A DNA stretch of 64,000 nucleotides, taken from contig JBFJYH010000001.1 in NCBI GenBank assembly GCA_041622675.1, positions 1 through 64,000 of the forward strand, given 5' to 3'. Below are positions 1 through 8,128 of the stretch, one piece after another; within the stretch, counting starts at the first letter, position 1; each line of letters opens with the position of its first letter. The position numbers and the translations under genes are program-made. The stretch comes from Reddybacter sp041622675. Its GTDB lineage: Bacteria > Pseudomonadota > Gammaproteobacteria > Pseudomonadales > Porticoccaceae. Under the pieces are notes generated by a model that had not been told where the DNA came from, searched no databases, and saw only the letters and a program-made list of their open reading frames with translations.

Positions 1-4
1 CACT

Positions 5-33
5 AGCGGCTCTTTAAAGCGCCGCTTTTCTTT
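5..33. terminator. Intrinsic terminator of a gene left of the window
   Basis: A near-perfect dyad has arms AGCGGC (5-10) and GCCGCT (21-26), with the self-complementary CTTTAAAG between them, followed by a T-rich TTTTCTTT run. This is the usual form of a Rho-independent terminator. It would end a plus-strand transcript entering from the left; the gene itself lies outside the window. Confidence 0.6.
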
Positions 34-272
34 ACAGATAAATCGAGCGCCATAATACTTTGATAGCAAGATTCTGTCTCATCGCCTTCCGGAATTAATT
101 CCGTGGCTGTGGTGAGCCGTTTATAAAGAGAGGCCGTTGAGCATTTTATCGGTTCGCTGCTAATAATAAATGCAGTCAATATTTAGCGATTTAATTGGGA
201 TGATTTCCAAGGCCAGAAGGTAGGGCTCCTATAATTAATTGTTATGTTTGGATGTCAAAGTCAGAGTAAGTT

Positions 273-1067
273 ATGAAAATAGGACTGAGCACAGTAATAA
301 ATGGGTTGAATATATTGGGTGTCCCTTTATTGGTGGTATATTTCGTCTGTATGGTTGTTTACCCGTTTTTTCAAGGGAATTGGGCGCACGTGCATTCTGT
401 TTGGCACTCATGGCAAACAGTAAATATGGGTGTTTTAGCGCTCCTATCTAGTTTAATTGCATTCAATATTTCCCGTTATCGCGTAGAAGAGCAGAGGAAA
501 CGCGAGCTAATTGCTGCGACTTCATTCTTATCTCAAGCATTAAGTGATTTGAGTTCGTACCTAACTGATTGTGCCGATATTTTAAGTCAGGGTCGGGATG
601 CAACGAAGGATAATAAGACTGCTGAAGGAGAATTTTTTCAAGGGGAAATAACACCCCTTAATAGCTCGGTAAAACAAGTATTTAGTGAATGTATTCGACA
701 TGGGGATGCGGATTTATCTAAGCACTTAGCTAATATTCTAAGTAAAGTTCAGATCAACAGCTCAAGAATAAGAGATCTAAGCATAAAGACTTCTCAAAAT
801 TCAAATATTATTATAAGTCGAAGGACTATTAAATATCGTTTGTTTGATGTGGCTGAGTTGCAAGCTTTAGTAAATGCTATTTTCCATTTGCTAGAAATCC
901 GGAAAGTAGTATTAGCCAAAATAGGGCTAAAGGAATTTACTGACGCTTACCATAACTTGAATCTAGACTCTCAAATGATAGAAGAAATGAGAGATTTTAC
1001 GAGAGATAAACTCGAGAGATGCATAACAAAACGCTTTTGCCAAATATTGACTCGATGGCACCACTGA
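273..1067 (+). CDS. Hypothetical membrane protein with cytoplasmic helical domain
   Basis: A 264-residue protein that I do not recognise. Two hydrophobic segments can be seen near the N-terminus (about residues 10-35 and 48-68). They are followed by a basic stretch (RYRVEEQRKRE), which suggests that the remaining roughly 190 residues face the cytoplasm. That part is polar, helical in character and rich in Ser, Asn and Leu, with no catalytic motif I can name. The start ATG has a weak GAGTAAG element upstream. Codon use is clearly AT-richer than in the genes from 1.7 kb onward, which suggests recent acquisition or relaxed selection. No operon partner is visible: the next intact gene begins 650 bases further on. 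Confidence 0.55.
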   Translation: MKIGLSTVINGLNILGVPLLVVYFVCMVVYPFFQGNWAHVHSVWHSWQTVNMGVLALLSSLIAFNISRYRVEEQRKRELIAATSFLSQALSDLSSYLTDCADILSQGRDATKDNKTAEGEFFQGEITPLNSSVKQVFSECIRHGDADLSKHLANILSKVQINSSRIRDLSIKTSQNSNIIISRRTIKYRLFDVAELQALVNAIFHLLEIRKVVLAKIGLKEFTDAYHNLNLDSQMIEEMRDFTRDKLERCITKRFCQILTRWHH

Positions 1068-1223
1068 TTTTTCGCAGAGCGCGGCGTTGTGGTACTTAAA
1101 TAATTTCGTAAAAATTTCTCAATGACTTAGCTCAAATCACTGTATTAACGCTAATCGCAGGGCTTGCAGTGCGCGGTGTTCAGTTGATTGCTGCGCTCGA
1201 GCGACTCTGTTTTCTCTGGCTAA

Positions 1224-1586
1224 AAACCACAGTGCGCCATAGCGTTCATCGCCTTTGTTGACGGTGCCCTTTTAGCTGCAGTTGCGCTGGTTCTCGTGCC
1301 TTAGGGGGTGAGTGATTTATCTTCACTTTTTGCAAAGATGCTGGGCTGCTTCTTGCTGACCACAGCTGCGGGCGCTACCGGTGACTTTGTGCTATCGGGA
1401 TATCCGCAAGTCATTTCTTGCATCATGCTATTTGCAGCCGGTGGTATCTTGTACATTATTTTTCAAGACGTTATGCCACAGTCGAAACTAAAAAAGCACT
1501 GGGCATCTTCATTGGGTGTTGTTGCAGGTTTTCTGCTTGGCGTCTTGGGTCAAGTGTGGCTTTGGCATAACCATGGGCTGGTTTAA
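1224..1586 (+). pseudogene. Remnant of a ZIP-family metal transporter, C-terminal part
   Basis: One reading frame runs from 1224 to 1586 but is broken by a TAG at 1302-1304. Before the stop it encodes a helix like AFVDGALLAAVALVLVP. After the stop come about 90 residues with FAAGGILYIIFQDVMPQ and GFLLGVLGQVWLW. The GG..Y....D.MP pattern resembles the late helices of ZIP-type metal permeases, where a Glu or Asp next to Pro lines the metal path. A GTG at 1308 could allow translation of the C-terminal piece alone, but 92 residues is far below the usual 230-300 for ZIP proteins and no N-terminal half is present upstream. I read it as a decayed gene. Family assignment is by motif only. Confidence 0.45.
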
Positions 1587-1716
1587 AACAAATTCTCAGT
1601 GTGAGTAGAAAAATTGCACAACTAGTTTGACCAGTTCTCATAAGAGAAAAATATATCCACTTCAGGCCTGCTAAACTGATTACTTTTGTATTTGCCAGCC
1701 ATTAGGGAAATTCAAA

Positions 1717-2628
1717 GTGAAGATTTCTTACGAAGCTTTAAGCTTGATACTCGATTCGATCACTGAACACATTGTCGTTGTCAGTGAAACAGGTGAAATT
1801 CAATATGCTAATAAGAGCTGGTCAAAATTCGGAGAGCGCAATGCTTGTAATATTGGCACTGACTGGATTGGTGTCAACTACTTAGATGAGTGTGACAAAG
1901 CCGCAGCCATGGGCGACGAGTACGGAGAAATGGCGGGCAGGGGAATTCGAGGTGTTATTAATAAAGATCAGCCACTTTTTTATTTTGAGTATCCTTGCCA
2001 TAGCCCTGACGAAAAGCGTTGGTATATGATGCGTGTCACGCCACTTCAGGTAGCGGGAAAAGACTATTTTGTTATTTCTCACCAAAATATTTCCGAAAGA
2101 AAATTCGCAGAAGAGGAGGTCATTAATCTCGCGAGAATAGATGGGCTTACTAATATTCCTAACCGTCGTGCTTTTGATGAATTTCTTCACAGCGAGTGGC
2201 TACGTTGTTTGAGGTTGAAAATACCCATGAGCTTGGCTCTGCTCGATTTAGATCATTTTAAATTACTTAACGATACTTATGGGCATCAGGCCGGGGATGA
2301 GTGCTTAATTCAGGTGGGAGCCTTGCTGAAGAAACTTTGTAATCGACCGGGCGATATTTGTGCCAGATATGGGGGAGAAGAGTTTGTCATGATATGGGGC
2401 GATACCTCGCTAGAGCAGGCTAAACAGTTGGCTAATAAACTGCTTGAGGAGATTGCCCATTTAAATATTGCCAATAGGCAGTCGCCAGTGGAAAAATATT
2501 TGACGGCGAGTATCGGATTGGCAGAAATTTTTCCCAGCAAAAATAACACTGAGTATGAGCTAATTAGTCAAGCAGATACTATGCTTTATAAAGCGAAAAA
2601 TAGCGGAAGAAATAGAGTTGTGTGTTAA
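1717..2628 (+). CDS. PAS domain diguanylate cyclase
   Basis: A 303-residue enzyme predicted to make cyclic di-GMP from two GTP. Residues about 8-130 form a PAS sensor domain (LDSITEHIVVVSETGEIQYAN, ending in the typical YFVISHQNISERK). Residues about 135-300 are a GGDEF domain with RYGGEEFVMIW as active site. An RxxD inhibitory site (RPGD) lies five residues before GGEEF, so product inhibition is likely. There is no transmembrane segment, so it is probably cytoplasmic. The start is a GTG. It stands alone, with intergenic sequence on both sides. The signal bound by the PAS domain cannot be inferred. Together with the FimX-like protein at 55.7 kb, the window holds both a c-di-GMP producer and a probable receptor. 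Confidence 0.88.
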   Translation: MKISYEALSLILDSITEHIVVVSETGEIQYANKSWSKFGERNACNIGTDWIGVNYLDECDKAAAMGDEYGEMAGRGIRGVINKDQPLFYFEYPCHSPDEKRWYMMRVTPLQVAGKDYFVISHQNISERKFAEEEVINLARIDGLTNIPNRRAFDEFLHSEWLRCLRLKIPMSLALLDLDHFKLLNDTYGHQAGDECLIQVGALLKKLCNRPGDICARYGGEEFVMIWGDTSLEQAKQLANKLLEEIAHLNIANRQSPVEKYLTASIGLAEIFPSKNNTEYELISQADTMLYKAKNSGRNRVVC

Positions 2629-2711
2629 CAATTCTAAGTAATCAATGATGCTTTTGTGGCGGTGCTCATCGACGACCAGCATGGCGGATTATGTTATCGA
2701 CAAGGCTAACT

Positions 2712-4286
2712 TTATCCGGGTTTTTTCATCATGGCAATAAAACCGAGACTGATAATAAAAGCGGCACCCATAAAATAGAAACAGTCGTTGTAGGCCATGA
2801 TAAAGCTGTCACGCCGGGCGATGGCATCGACAGCTCGAAGTGCTTGTTCCTGTGCCAGCATCGGGTCGGCCCCGAGCTCGCCAAAATAAGTGCTAAAGCC
2901 TTGTAGGCGCTCCATAGTGAAGGGGTTGTAGGCACTCACTCTTTCAACAATATGGCTGGAGTGAAACTGTTGTCGCAGTGACAAAAAGGTCGCCAGCGTA
3001 GCGATACCGACGGCACCGCCTAAATTTCGTAGTACGTTGAATAACCCCGAGGCCGACCCGACCTGTTCTTTTTCAATGCCGGCGGTGGCGATGACATTGA
3101 GCGGTACCATAATAAAAGGCATACCCAAGCCACGCACAATATTGGGCCAGACCAGGTGGTCATGGCCGTAGTCAGCACTCATATGAATATTTAACAGGCA
3201 ACTCAAGCCAAAAATAAAAGCCCCAAATGCTAGCAGTATGCGGATGTCGATGTGGGGCATTAGCCGCAGCACAATGGGTACTACGATCAGTTGAGGTAGG
3301 CCAACCCACATCATCACTAGGCCAATTTGCATCGCGTTATAGCCGTGCACCTGGGCGAGAAACATGGGCATGATGAAGACCGAGCCGTAGAGGCCAAGAC
3401 CGAGAATAATTCCCACTAAATTAGATAGCAGGAAGTTGCGCCGTTGCAGTAGGCGCAGGTTAATAAAGGGGTTTTTACGCCTTAGTTCAATAGCCACAAA
3501 AGTGACCAGGCAGGTGACGGCGAGCAGGGTGCCGTTAAAGATAAAATCAGATTCCAGCCAGTCTTTGCGGTTGCCTTCTTCGAGCACAATAATCATTGCA
3601 CCTAGGCCCACGGCCATGGAGAGGATGCCAAACCAGTCGCCATTTTTCAGTAGTTCGAGCTGGGGTTTAGATTTTTTCAGTCCTTGAAAGAGAATTAAAA
3701 ACATAATGCCGGTGGGGACAATTTGTAGATAAAACACCGACTGCCAGCCGAAGGCCTCGGTCAAATAACCGCCTAGGGTGGGACCAATGGACGGTGCTTG
3801 GGTAGCGGTGAGGGCAAACATCCCCATGCCAATCGCCTGCTTGCTGGGGGGCAGCAAGGTGAGAATTAGCGTAAAGGACAGGGGAATCAGCGTGCCACCG
3901 GCAAGCCCTGCCAGTGTTCTAAAAACCAGCATGGACTCGAGGTTCCATGCCGAGGCACAGAGTAGGGTGGTGAGAGCAAAAAGCACCGTGTTAAAGAGCA
4001 TGTAGGGGCGCAGGCCGAAAACCATTGTTAGCCAACCGGTAACAGGAATTACCACCACCTCAGCGGTGAGGTAGGCGGTGGAAATAAATGAGCCTTCCTC
4101 TAGCGTTGCTGACAGAGCACCCTGAATATCTTTCAGCGAGGCATTGGTGATGTGGATATTGAGGACGGCGATAAAAGCACCGAGTACGCCGCCGAAAACG
4201 GTTAGCCAGGTGCCGATAGTGACGGCATCCTCAGGTTGACTGGCTGGGGTGGCATCCTCTATAGCAGGGCTTGTCGAGTGGCTCAT
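2712..4286 (-). CDS. emrB: DHA2-family multidrug efflux permease (EmrB-like)
   Basis: A 524-residue major facilitator permease of the 14-helix DHA2 group, an inner-membrane drug/proton antiporter. The segment FISTAYLTAEVVVIPVTGWL and the following GLRPYMLF loop, as well as the helix LAGLAGGTLIPLSFTLIL, are characteristic of EmrB. The N-terminus is soluble and the C-terminus ends just after the last helix (MMKKPG). It lies 69 bases downstream of the EmrA-like adaptor on the same strand, so the two are probably co-transcribed and form a tripartite pump with a TolC-type outer membrane channel encoded elsewhere. The divergent TetR gene at 5.7 kb is the likely regulator. The substrate is unknown. 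Confidence 0.9.
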   Translation of the reverse strand: MSHSTSPAIEDATPASQPEDAVTIGTWLTVFGGVLGAFIAVLNIHITNASLKDIQGALSATLEEGSFISTAYLTAEVVVIPVTGWLTMVFGLRPYMLFNTVLFALTTLLCASAWNLESMLVFRTLAGLAGGTLIPLSFTLILTLLPPSKQAIGMGMFALTATQAPSIGPTLGGYLTEAFGWQSVFYLQIVPTGIMFLILFQGLKKSKPQLELLKNGDWFGILSMAVGLGAMIIVLEEGNRKDWLESDFIFNGTLLAVTCLVTFVAIELRRKNPFINLRLLQRRNFLLSNLVGIILGLGLYGSVFIMPMFLAQVHGYNAMQIGLVMMWVGLPQLIVVPIVLRLMPHIDIRILLAFGAFIFGLSCLLNIHMSADYGHDHLVWPNIVRGLGMPFIMVPLNVIATAGIEKEQVGSASGLFNVLRNLGGAVGIATLATFLSLRQQFHSSHIVERVSAYNPFTMERLQGFSTYFGELGADPMLAQEQALRAVDAIARRDSFIMAYNDCFYFMGAAFIISLGFIAMMKKPG

Positions 4287-4355
4287 GATGGTGGTCCGTG
4301 TTTGCCCGTCTTGGTGGCGGGCACACTATTGATGCGGGTTACTCGCTGTCTATTC

Positions 4356-5444
4356 TCACAGTGTGACGCGGGAGCCGCTTGTGATAACGGTTTTTTTGTC
4401 TGCCAGGGTCTCGGCATTGACGTTGTCGCGTGTATCAATTTTCGCGAGCACAGACATGCCGGGACGCAGTTGTTTGACCACGGGGTTGTTTTGGTCGAGA
4501 AGGATTTTTACTGGTACGCGTTGCACAATTTTAGTGAAATTGCCGGTGGCATTGTCCGGGGGGAGTAAGCTGAACTGGGCACCACTGGCGGGTGATAAAC
4601 TTTCGACAACACCTTCAATCAATTGATCGGGGAAGGCATCGATTTCAACTAGGGCCCTTTGTCCGGGCACCATGCCGTTGAGCTGAGTCTCTTTAAAATT
4701 GGCATTTACCCAGACGTGGTCGAGAGAAACGATGGCCATCTTACGCGCACCGACGTGAATATATTCACCATTTTCGACATGCTTGGCACCGATGACGCCA
4801 TCGCGAGGGGCGCGAATGTCAGAGAGGTAAAGGGCAATCTTGGCAAGGTTGACCTCGGCCTTGGCGTGGGCTTGTTCGGCGCTAATTTCAGCTTTTTCGG
4901 CAGTGAGTACATCGAGTTGAGCAATAGCTGCACTGACATTGGCCTGGGTGCGCGCAAGCTCGGCTTTTGCACTACTGACATCGGTGAGGGCGTGGTCGTA
5001 GCGCTGTTTTTCTGCATAGCCTTTATCTTTCAGGGTTTTCGAGCGCTGCAGGTCAAGGTTGGCGCGCTTCACCTGTGCCTCGGCGGCCTTAACTTCTGCG
5101 CGGTTAGCTGCAATGATCGCCTTTTGTAATGCGGTTTGAGTGTCTACCCGCGCCAGGCTGGCTTGCGCTTCGACAACCTCAGCTTCTGCACGAGCCACTT
5201 GGGCATTAAAAGTGGGCTTGTACATAGAGATAAGAATATCGCCCGCTTTAACTTTCTCATTGGCACTGACATTGACACTATCGACAATGCCGGCGACTTT
5301 GGCACTGATGACGGTGATATCACTTTGCGTGTAGGCGTTGTCAGTCGACTCCCAATGGCGCCCTTCAAACCACCACTGTTTGGCCCAGAGGCCACCAAAA
5401 ATGCTGCCGGCGATAATAATCCCGAGAAATATAATTTTACGCAT
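4356..5444 (-). CDS. emrA: HlyD/EmrA-family periplasmic adaptor
   Basis: A 362-residue membrane fusion protein. One N-terminal transmembrane helix (about residues 4-21) anchors it in the inner membrane. A biotinyl-lipoyl-like half motif follows (WESTDNAYTQSDITVISAKVAG.V). Next comes a long Ala/Glu/Lys-rich coiled-coil hairpin (about residues 75-200), then a lipoyl second half with APRDGVIGAKHVENGEYI. The beta-barrel ends with MSVLAKIDTRD. The DNAYTQ signature is typical of EmrA proteins. It is the upstream gene of the efflux pair, with emrB 69 bases downstream. It would link the permease to an outer-membrane channel. Confidence in the family is high; the pump substrate is not known. Confidence 0.9.
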   Translation of the reverse strand: MRKIIFLGIIIAGSIFGGLWAKQWWFEGRHWESTDNAYTQSDITVISAKVAGIVDSVNVSANEKVKAGDILISMYKPTFNAQVARAEAEVVEAQASLARVDTQTALQKAIIAANRAEVKAAEAQVKRANLDLQRSKTLKDKGYAEKQRYDHALTDVSSAKAELARTQANVSAAIAQLDVLTAEKAEISAEQAHAKAEVNLAKIALYLSDIRAPRDGVIGAKHVENGEYIHVGARKMAIVSLDHVWVNANFKETQLNGMVPGQRALVEIDAFPDQLIEGVVESLSPASGAQFSLLPPDNATGNFTKIVQRVPVKILLDQNNPVVKQLRPGMSVLAKIDTRDNVNAETLADKKTVITSGSRVTL

Positions 5445-5553
5445 TGTGTTTACCGCTTGGTCTATATGGGTAAATGCCGTCCTTCTAGTCTATATGGTGA
5501 AAACGCTTTTCTTGGACGAGAGGTTAAGGAGCAATAATGACTGTTGTTCTCGG

Positions 5554-5593
5554 GTTGAAAAATGCTTGGTTTCAACTGGTACTGGGTCGTACC
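5554..5593. promoter_or_regulatory. Inverted repeats between emrA and tetR, candidate operator
   Basis: The 300-base gap between the divergent emrA and TetR genes holds two dyads side by side. GTTGAAA (5554-5560) pairs with TTTCAAC (5570-5576) across 9 bases, and GGTAC (5578-5582) pairs with GTACC (5589-5593) across 6. TetR-family regulators usually bind such palindromes in the shared promoter region. That the local TetR protein binds here is inference from position. Confidence 0.4.
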
Positions 5594-5752
5594 CTATCAT
5601 CGGGCCTGGTTTTATGCAAACTATTGACAGAAATTTATAGCCCTTCAAGGGGTGCGCTAGGTGGTGTTGCGATAGAATACTGAATTTATCCCCCGTTCAA
5701 CCCTCACTGTGCTGGGACTAAATGTTAGTGATCATTGGGAAAAATGTTAGTC

Positions 5753-6364
5753 ATGCCTAAAACGCAAAGAACGGCTGAGCAGAGACGTCGCGATACGATT
5801 TTGCAGGCGGGTATTCAGGTCTTTCTTGAATACGGCTATGTCAATGCCAGTGTCGATGAAATTGTGCGCAGGGCGGGAGGTTCAAAACGTACGGTGTATA
5901 AGTACTTTGGCAACAAGGAGGAGTTGTTCGCTGCAATTATTGAAAGCCTTGTAGCACAAATGCTGTTGCCACTGGGAAGCGCTCTTGATAGTGAAAGCAA
6001 TTTGCAAACGACGCTTGAAAAACTGGGTAAAGCGTATCTGGATGTGCTTCTACGTGAGGACAGCTTGGCAATTTTTCGCACGGTGGTTTCTGAGGGGCAG
6101 TGTTTTCCCGAACTAGCAAAGACTTTTTATCACAATGGCCCCCATGCGGCGGTCATGCGACTATCGAGATATCTTGATCAGCAGGTCGAAAGTGGCAGTC
6201 TTCGACTTGAGGATTCTTACGCAGCCGCACGGCAATATTTCGGCATGATTCGCTCTGACCTGCATATGCGCGCAGCACTGGGTTTGGAGCTTCCCTCTGA
6301 AGATGAAATAGACCGTGAGGCCAATACGGCAGTGGCAATGTTTATACGCGAATACCGCGTTTAG
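5753..6364 (+). CDS. TetR/AcrR-family transcriptional regulator
   Basis: A repressor-type protein of about 203 residues. The first 60 residues are a standard TetR helix-turn-helix (TILQAGIQVFLEYGYVNASV, then GGSKRTVYKYFGNKEELF). The rest is a helical ligand-binding/dimerisation domain of the AefR-like kind. Possible starts are TTG 5735, ATG 5744 and ATG 5753. I chose 5753 (MPKTQRTAEQRR) because it gives the conventional short N-terminus; TGGGA at 5736-5740 is the only Shine-Dalgarno-like element and sits 12 bases upstream of it, so this choice is uncertain. The divergent position next to emrAB suggests that it represses the pump and its own gene and is released by a pump substrate. Confidence 0.85.
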   Translation: MPKTQRTAEQRRRDTILQAGIQVFLEYGYVNASVDEIVRRAGGSKRTVYKYFGNKEELFAAIIESLVAQMLLPLGSALDSESNLQTTLEKLGKAYLDVLLREDSLAIFRTVVSEGQCFPELAKTFYHNGPHAAVMRLSRYLDQQVESGSLRLEDSYAAARQYFGMIRSDLHMRAALGLELPSEDEIDREANTAVAMFIREYRV

Positions 6365-6414
6365 TGCGGCTTGTACAGAGAGCTACATCATCTGGGAACT
6401 CGCGATTGTCGCAG

Positions 6415-7167
6415 CTAGTGCTTAAGTTCAAATTCGACGATCACGGGCAGGTGGTCACTGGCGACACGGGCAGCCTGATGACGACAGGGAATGGCAGAGG
6501 TGGCCCGCAGATTTCCCCGGTAATATATTCTGTCGAGGCCGCCCCGAGGAGCAAATGAGGGGTACGTCTTGATGGGCCGGGTGCGTAATCGGGTTTCTTT
6601 GTCGGTGGCACAACGCAGTGACATCCCTTCAATGAAAAGCGCTCTTAGGCGTGACAGCCAGTCGTTAAAGTCACCACCGACAATGCAGGCCGCATCTGGG
6701 GCAATATCAGTAAACTCTTTACAGCGCATCAACATACCGGCTTGGCGTTGGCGCTCTAGGGGTGAAAGGCCTAAATGGAGGTTGAAAACGTCGAGGTGAA
6801 AGGCGTGTCCGCTCGGGAGGGGTATCTCTATAGCAGTGTGTTGGCAACCGCGTCGCTTGTGGACGCCGATGGTTAAATCGATATTGCGCTCACATGTAAT
6901 GGGATAGCGGCTTAAAGTGGCATTGCCATAGCGGCCTTTGCGCAGGCTGACGTTGTGTCCAGCCGCGTAGTGGGCGTAACCGAGCTCTCTGGCAATTTCC
7001 CGGGCCATATCCTGCTCCCTTGAGCGGGGTGCACCTTCATCAACTTCCTGCAATAGCACAATATCGGCATCGTGATCATCGAGTATTTTAATGATTCGTT
7101 CGGGCTGATAGCGCCGGTCAAGGCCAATTGCGCGATGGATGTTGTAGGTAATTACTCGCAGTTTCAC
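6415..7167 (-). CDS. Endonuclease/exonuclease/phosphatase-fold hydrolase
   Basis: A 250-residue cytoplasmic protein of the EEP (DNase I-like) superfamily. The order of motifs fits the fold: RVITYNIHRAIG at the N-terminus (metal-binding Asn), IVLLQEVDEG (catalytic Glu, about residue 41), VGGDFNDW (Asp and Asn, about residues 165-171) and VASDHLPVIVEFEL at the C-terminus (Asp-His pair). The length matches single-domain members that act on phosphodiesters or phospholipid and nucleotide phosphates. The real substrate cannot be read. There is no signal peptide. It is the last of a run of minus-strand genes, 159 bases from the SDR gene upstream, so it may have its own promoter. Confidence 0.82.
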   Translation of the reverse strand: MKLRVITYNIHRAIGLDRRYQPERIIKILDDHDADIVLLQEVDEGAPRSREQDMAREIARELGYAHYAAGHNVSLRKGRYGNATLSRYPITCERNIDLTIGVHKRRGCQHTAIEIPLPSGHAFHLDVFNLHLGLSPLERQRQAGMLMRCKEFTDIAPDAACIVGGDFNDWLSRLRALFIEGMSLRCATDKETRLRTRPIKTYPSFAPRGGLDRIYYRGNLRATSAIPCRHQAARVASDHLPVIVEFELKH

Positions 7168-7326
7168 AGAGCTAGATCCGCGAAAAATCGTCTAGCAGAT
7201 AGAGTGGCCTTATCACTTGTCAGAGCATCATCCTATAAAAATTATCACGGAAGTTGAGGTGCATTGTCGCTCATTTAACGAGGCTGCCTGTTGGAAAATA
7301 TTGCAGTGAGGCGACAAAGTCACATT

Positions 7327-8097
7327 TTATCCGGCACAATAGCCCGCATCAATGACCAGCTCAGAGCCGGTCATATATTTCGATTCGTCCGAGGCGAGAA
7401 ATAACACGCCATTGGCAATATCGGTGGGTTCACCCAGCTCGCCGAGGGGCGACATAGCCTCGAAACGTTGTTTGATTTTTTCCGAGCCGCCGTATTTTTT
7501 GATGGTGGCTTCGACCCCTGGAGTACGTATAACACCGGGATGTACCGAGTTAATGCGTACCTTGTTTTTTAACTGGGCAAATTCAACCGCTGCCGCTTTG
7601 GTGAGTAATTTAACGCCGCCTTTAGCGGCACAGTAAGCGGCTGATTTATCGAGACCAATGATGCCGGCGATGGAAGAGATGTTAATGATTGACCCGCCGC
7701 CCGATTGCTCCATAGCGTCAGCACCGTATTTTACCCCGAGAAACACGCCATCGAGGGCAATACTGTTTTGCCATTGCCAATCTTTTAACGTGGTGTCTTT
7801 TATCGACTTGGCGATAATTACAGCCGCGTTATTGACCAGTACGTCGAGCTGGCCATAGACCGCAATAGTGTTGGCGATAACGGTCTGCCACTCTTCATCG
7901 CTAGACACATCGTGGTGCTGATAACGGGCGTCACCCCCTGCTTGTTCGATCAGCTCAACGGTTTCATTGCCGCCTCTGTCTTCCCAGTCGGTGACCATGA
8001 CTTTGGCACCTTCCTCGGCAAGGCGCAGAGCAGTCGCTCGACCAAGGCCCGATGCAGCGCCGGTAATTAACGCAACTTTTCCCTCTACTCGTCCCAT
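7327..8097 (-). CDS. Short-chain dehydrogenase/reductase
   Basis: A 256-residue NAD(P)-dependent oxidoreductase of the classical SDR family. The TGAASGLGRA cofactor loop is at residues 13-22, NNAAV near residue 88 and a catalytic Ser-Tyr-Lys set in SSIAGIIGLDKSAAYCAAKGG. The acidic residue after strand 2 (VTDWEDR) favours NAD over NADP. The overall pattern (MGRVEGK start, GYCAG end) is that of the 3-alpha/20-beta-hydroxysteroid or alicyclic alcohol dehydrogenase type, but the substrate is inference. A strong AGGAGA ribosome site precedes the ATG. It follows the crotonase-fold gene by 31 bases, so the two are very likely co-transcribed. The SDR at 52.6 kb begins with the same MGRV and looks like a paralogue. 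Confidence 0.88.
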   Translation of the reverse strand: MGRVEGKVALITGAASGLGRATALRLAEEGAKVMVTDWEDRGGNETVELIEQAGGDARYQHHDVSSDEEWQTVIANTIAVYGQLDVLVNNAAVIIAKSIKDTTLKDWQWQNSIALDGVFLGVKYGADAMEQSGGGSIINISSIAGIIGLDKSAAYCAAKGGVKLLTKAAAVEFAQLKNKVRINSVHPGVIRTPGVEATIKKYGGSEKIKQRFEAMSPLGELGEPTDIANGVLFLASDESKYMTGSELVIDAGYCAG

Positions 8098-8128
8098 CTT
8101 TATCTCCTGTATTTATTCGGTTTTAATT

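Noticed and set aside
4659..5129. 156-codon plus-strand frame inside emrA
   Set aside because: It lies fully antisense to the emrA coiled coil, which has a clear family pattern; the periodic codons produce a long shadow frame.
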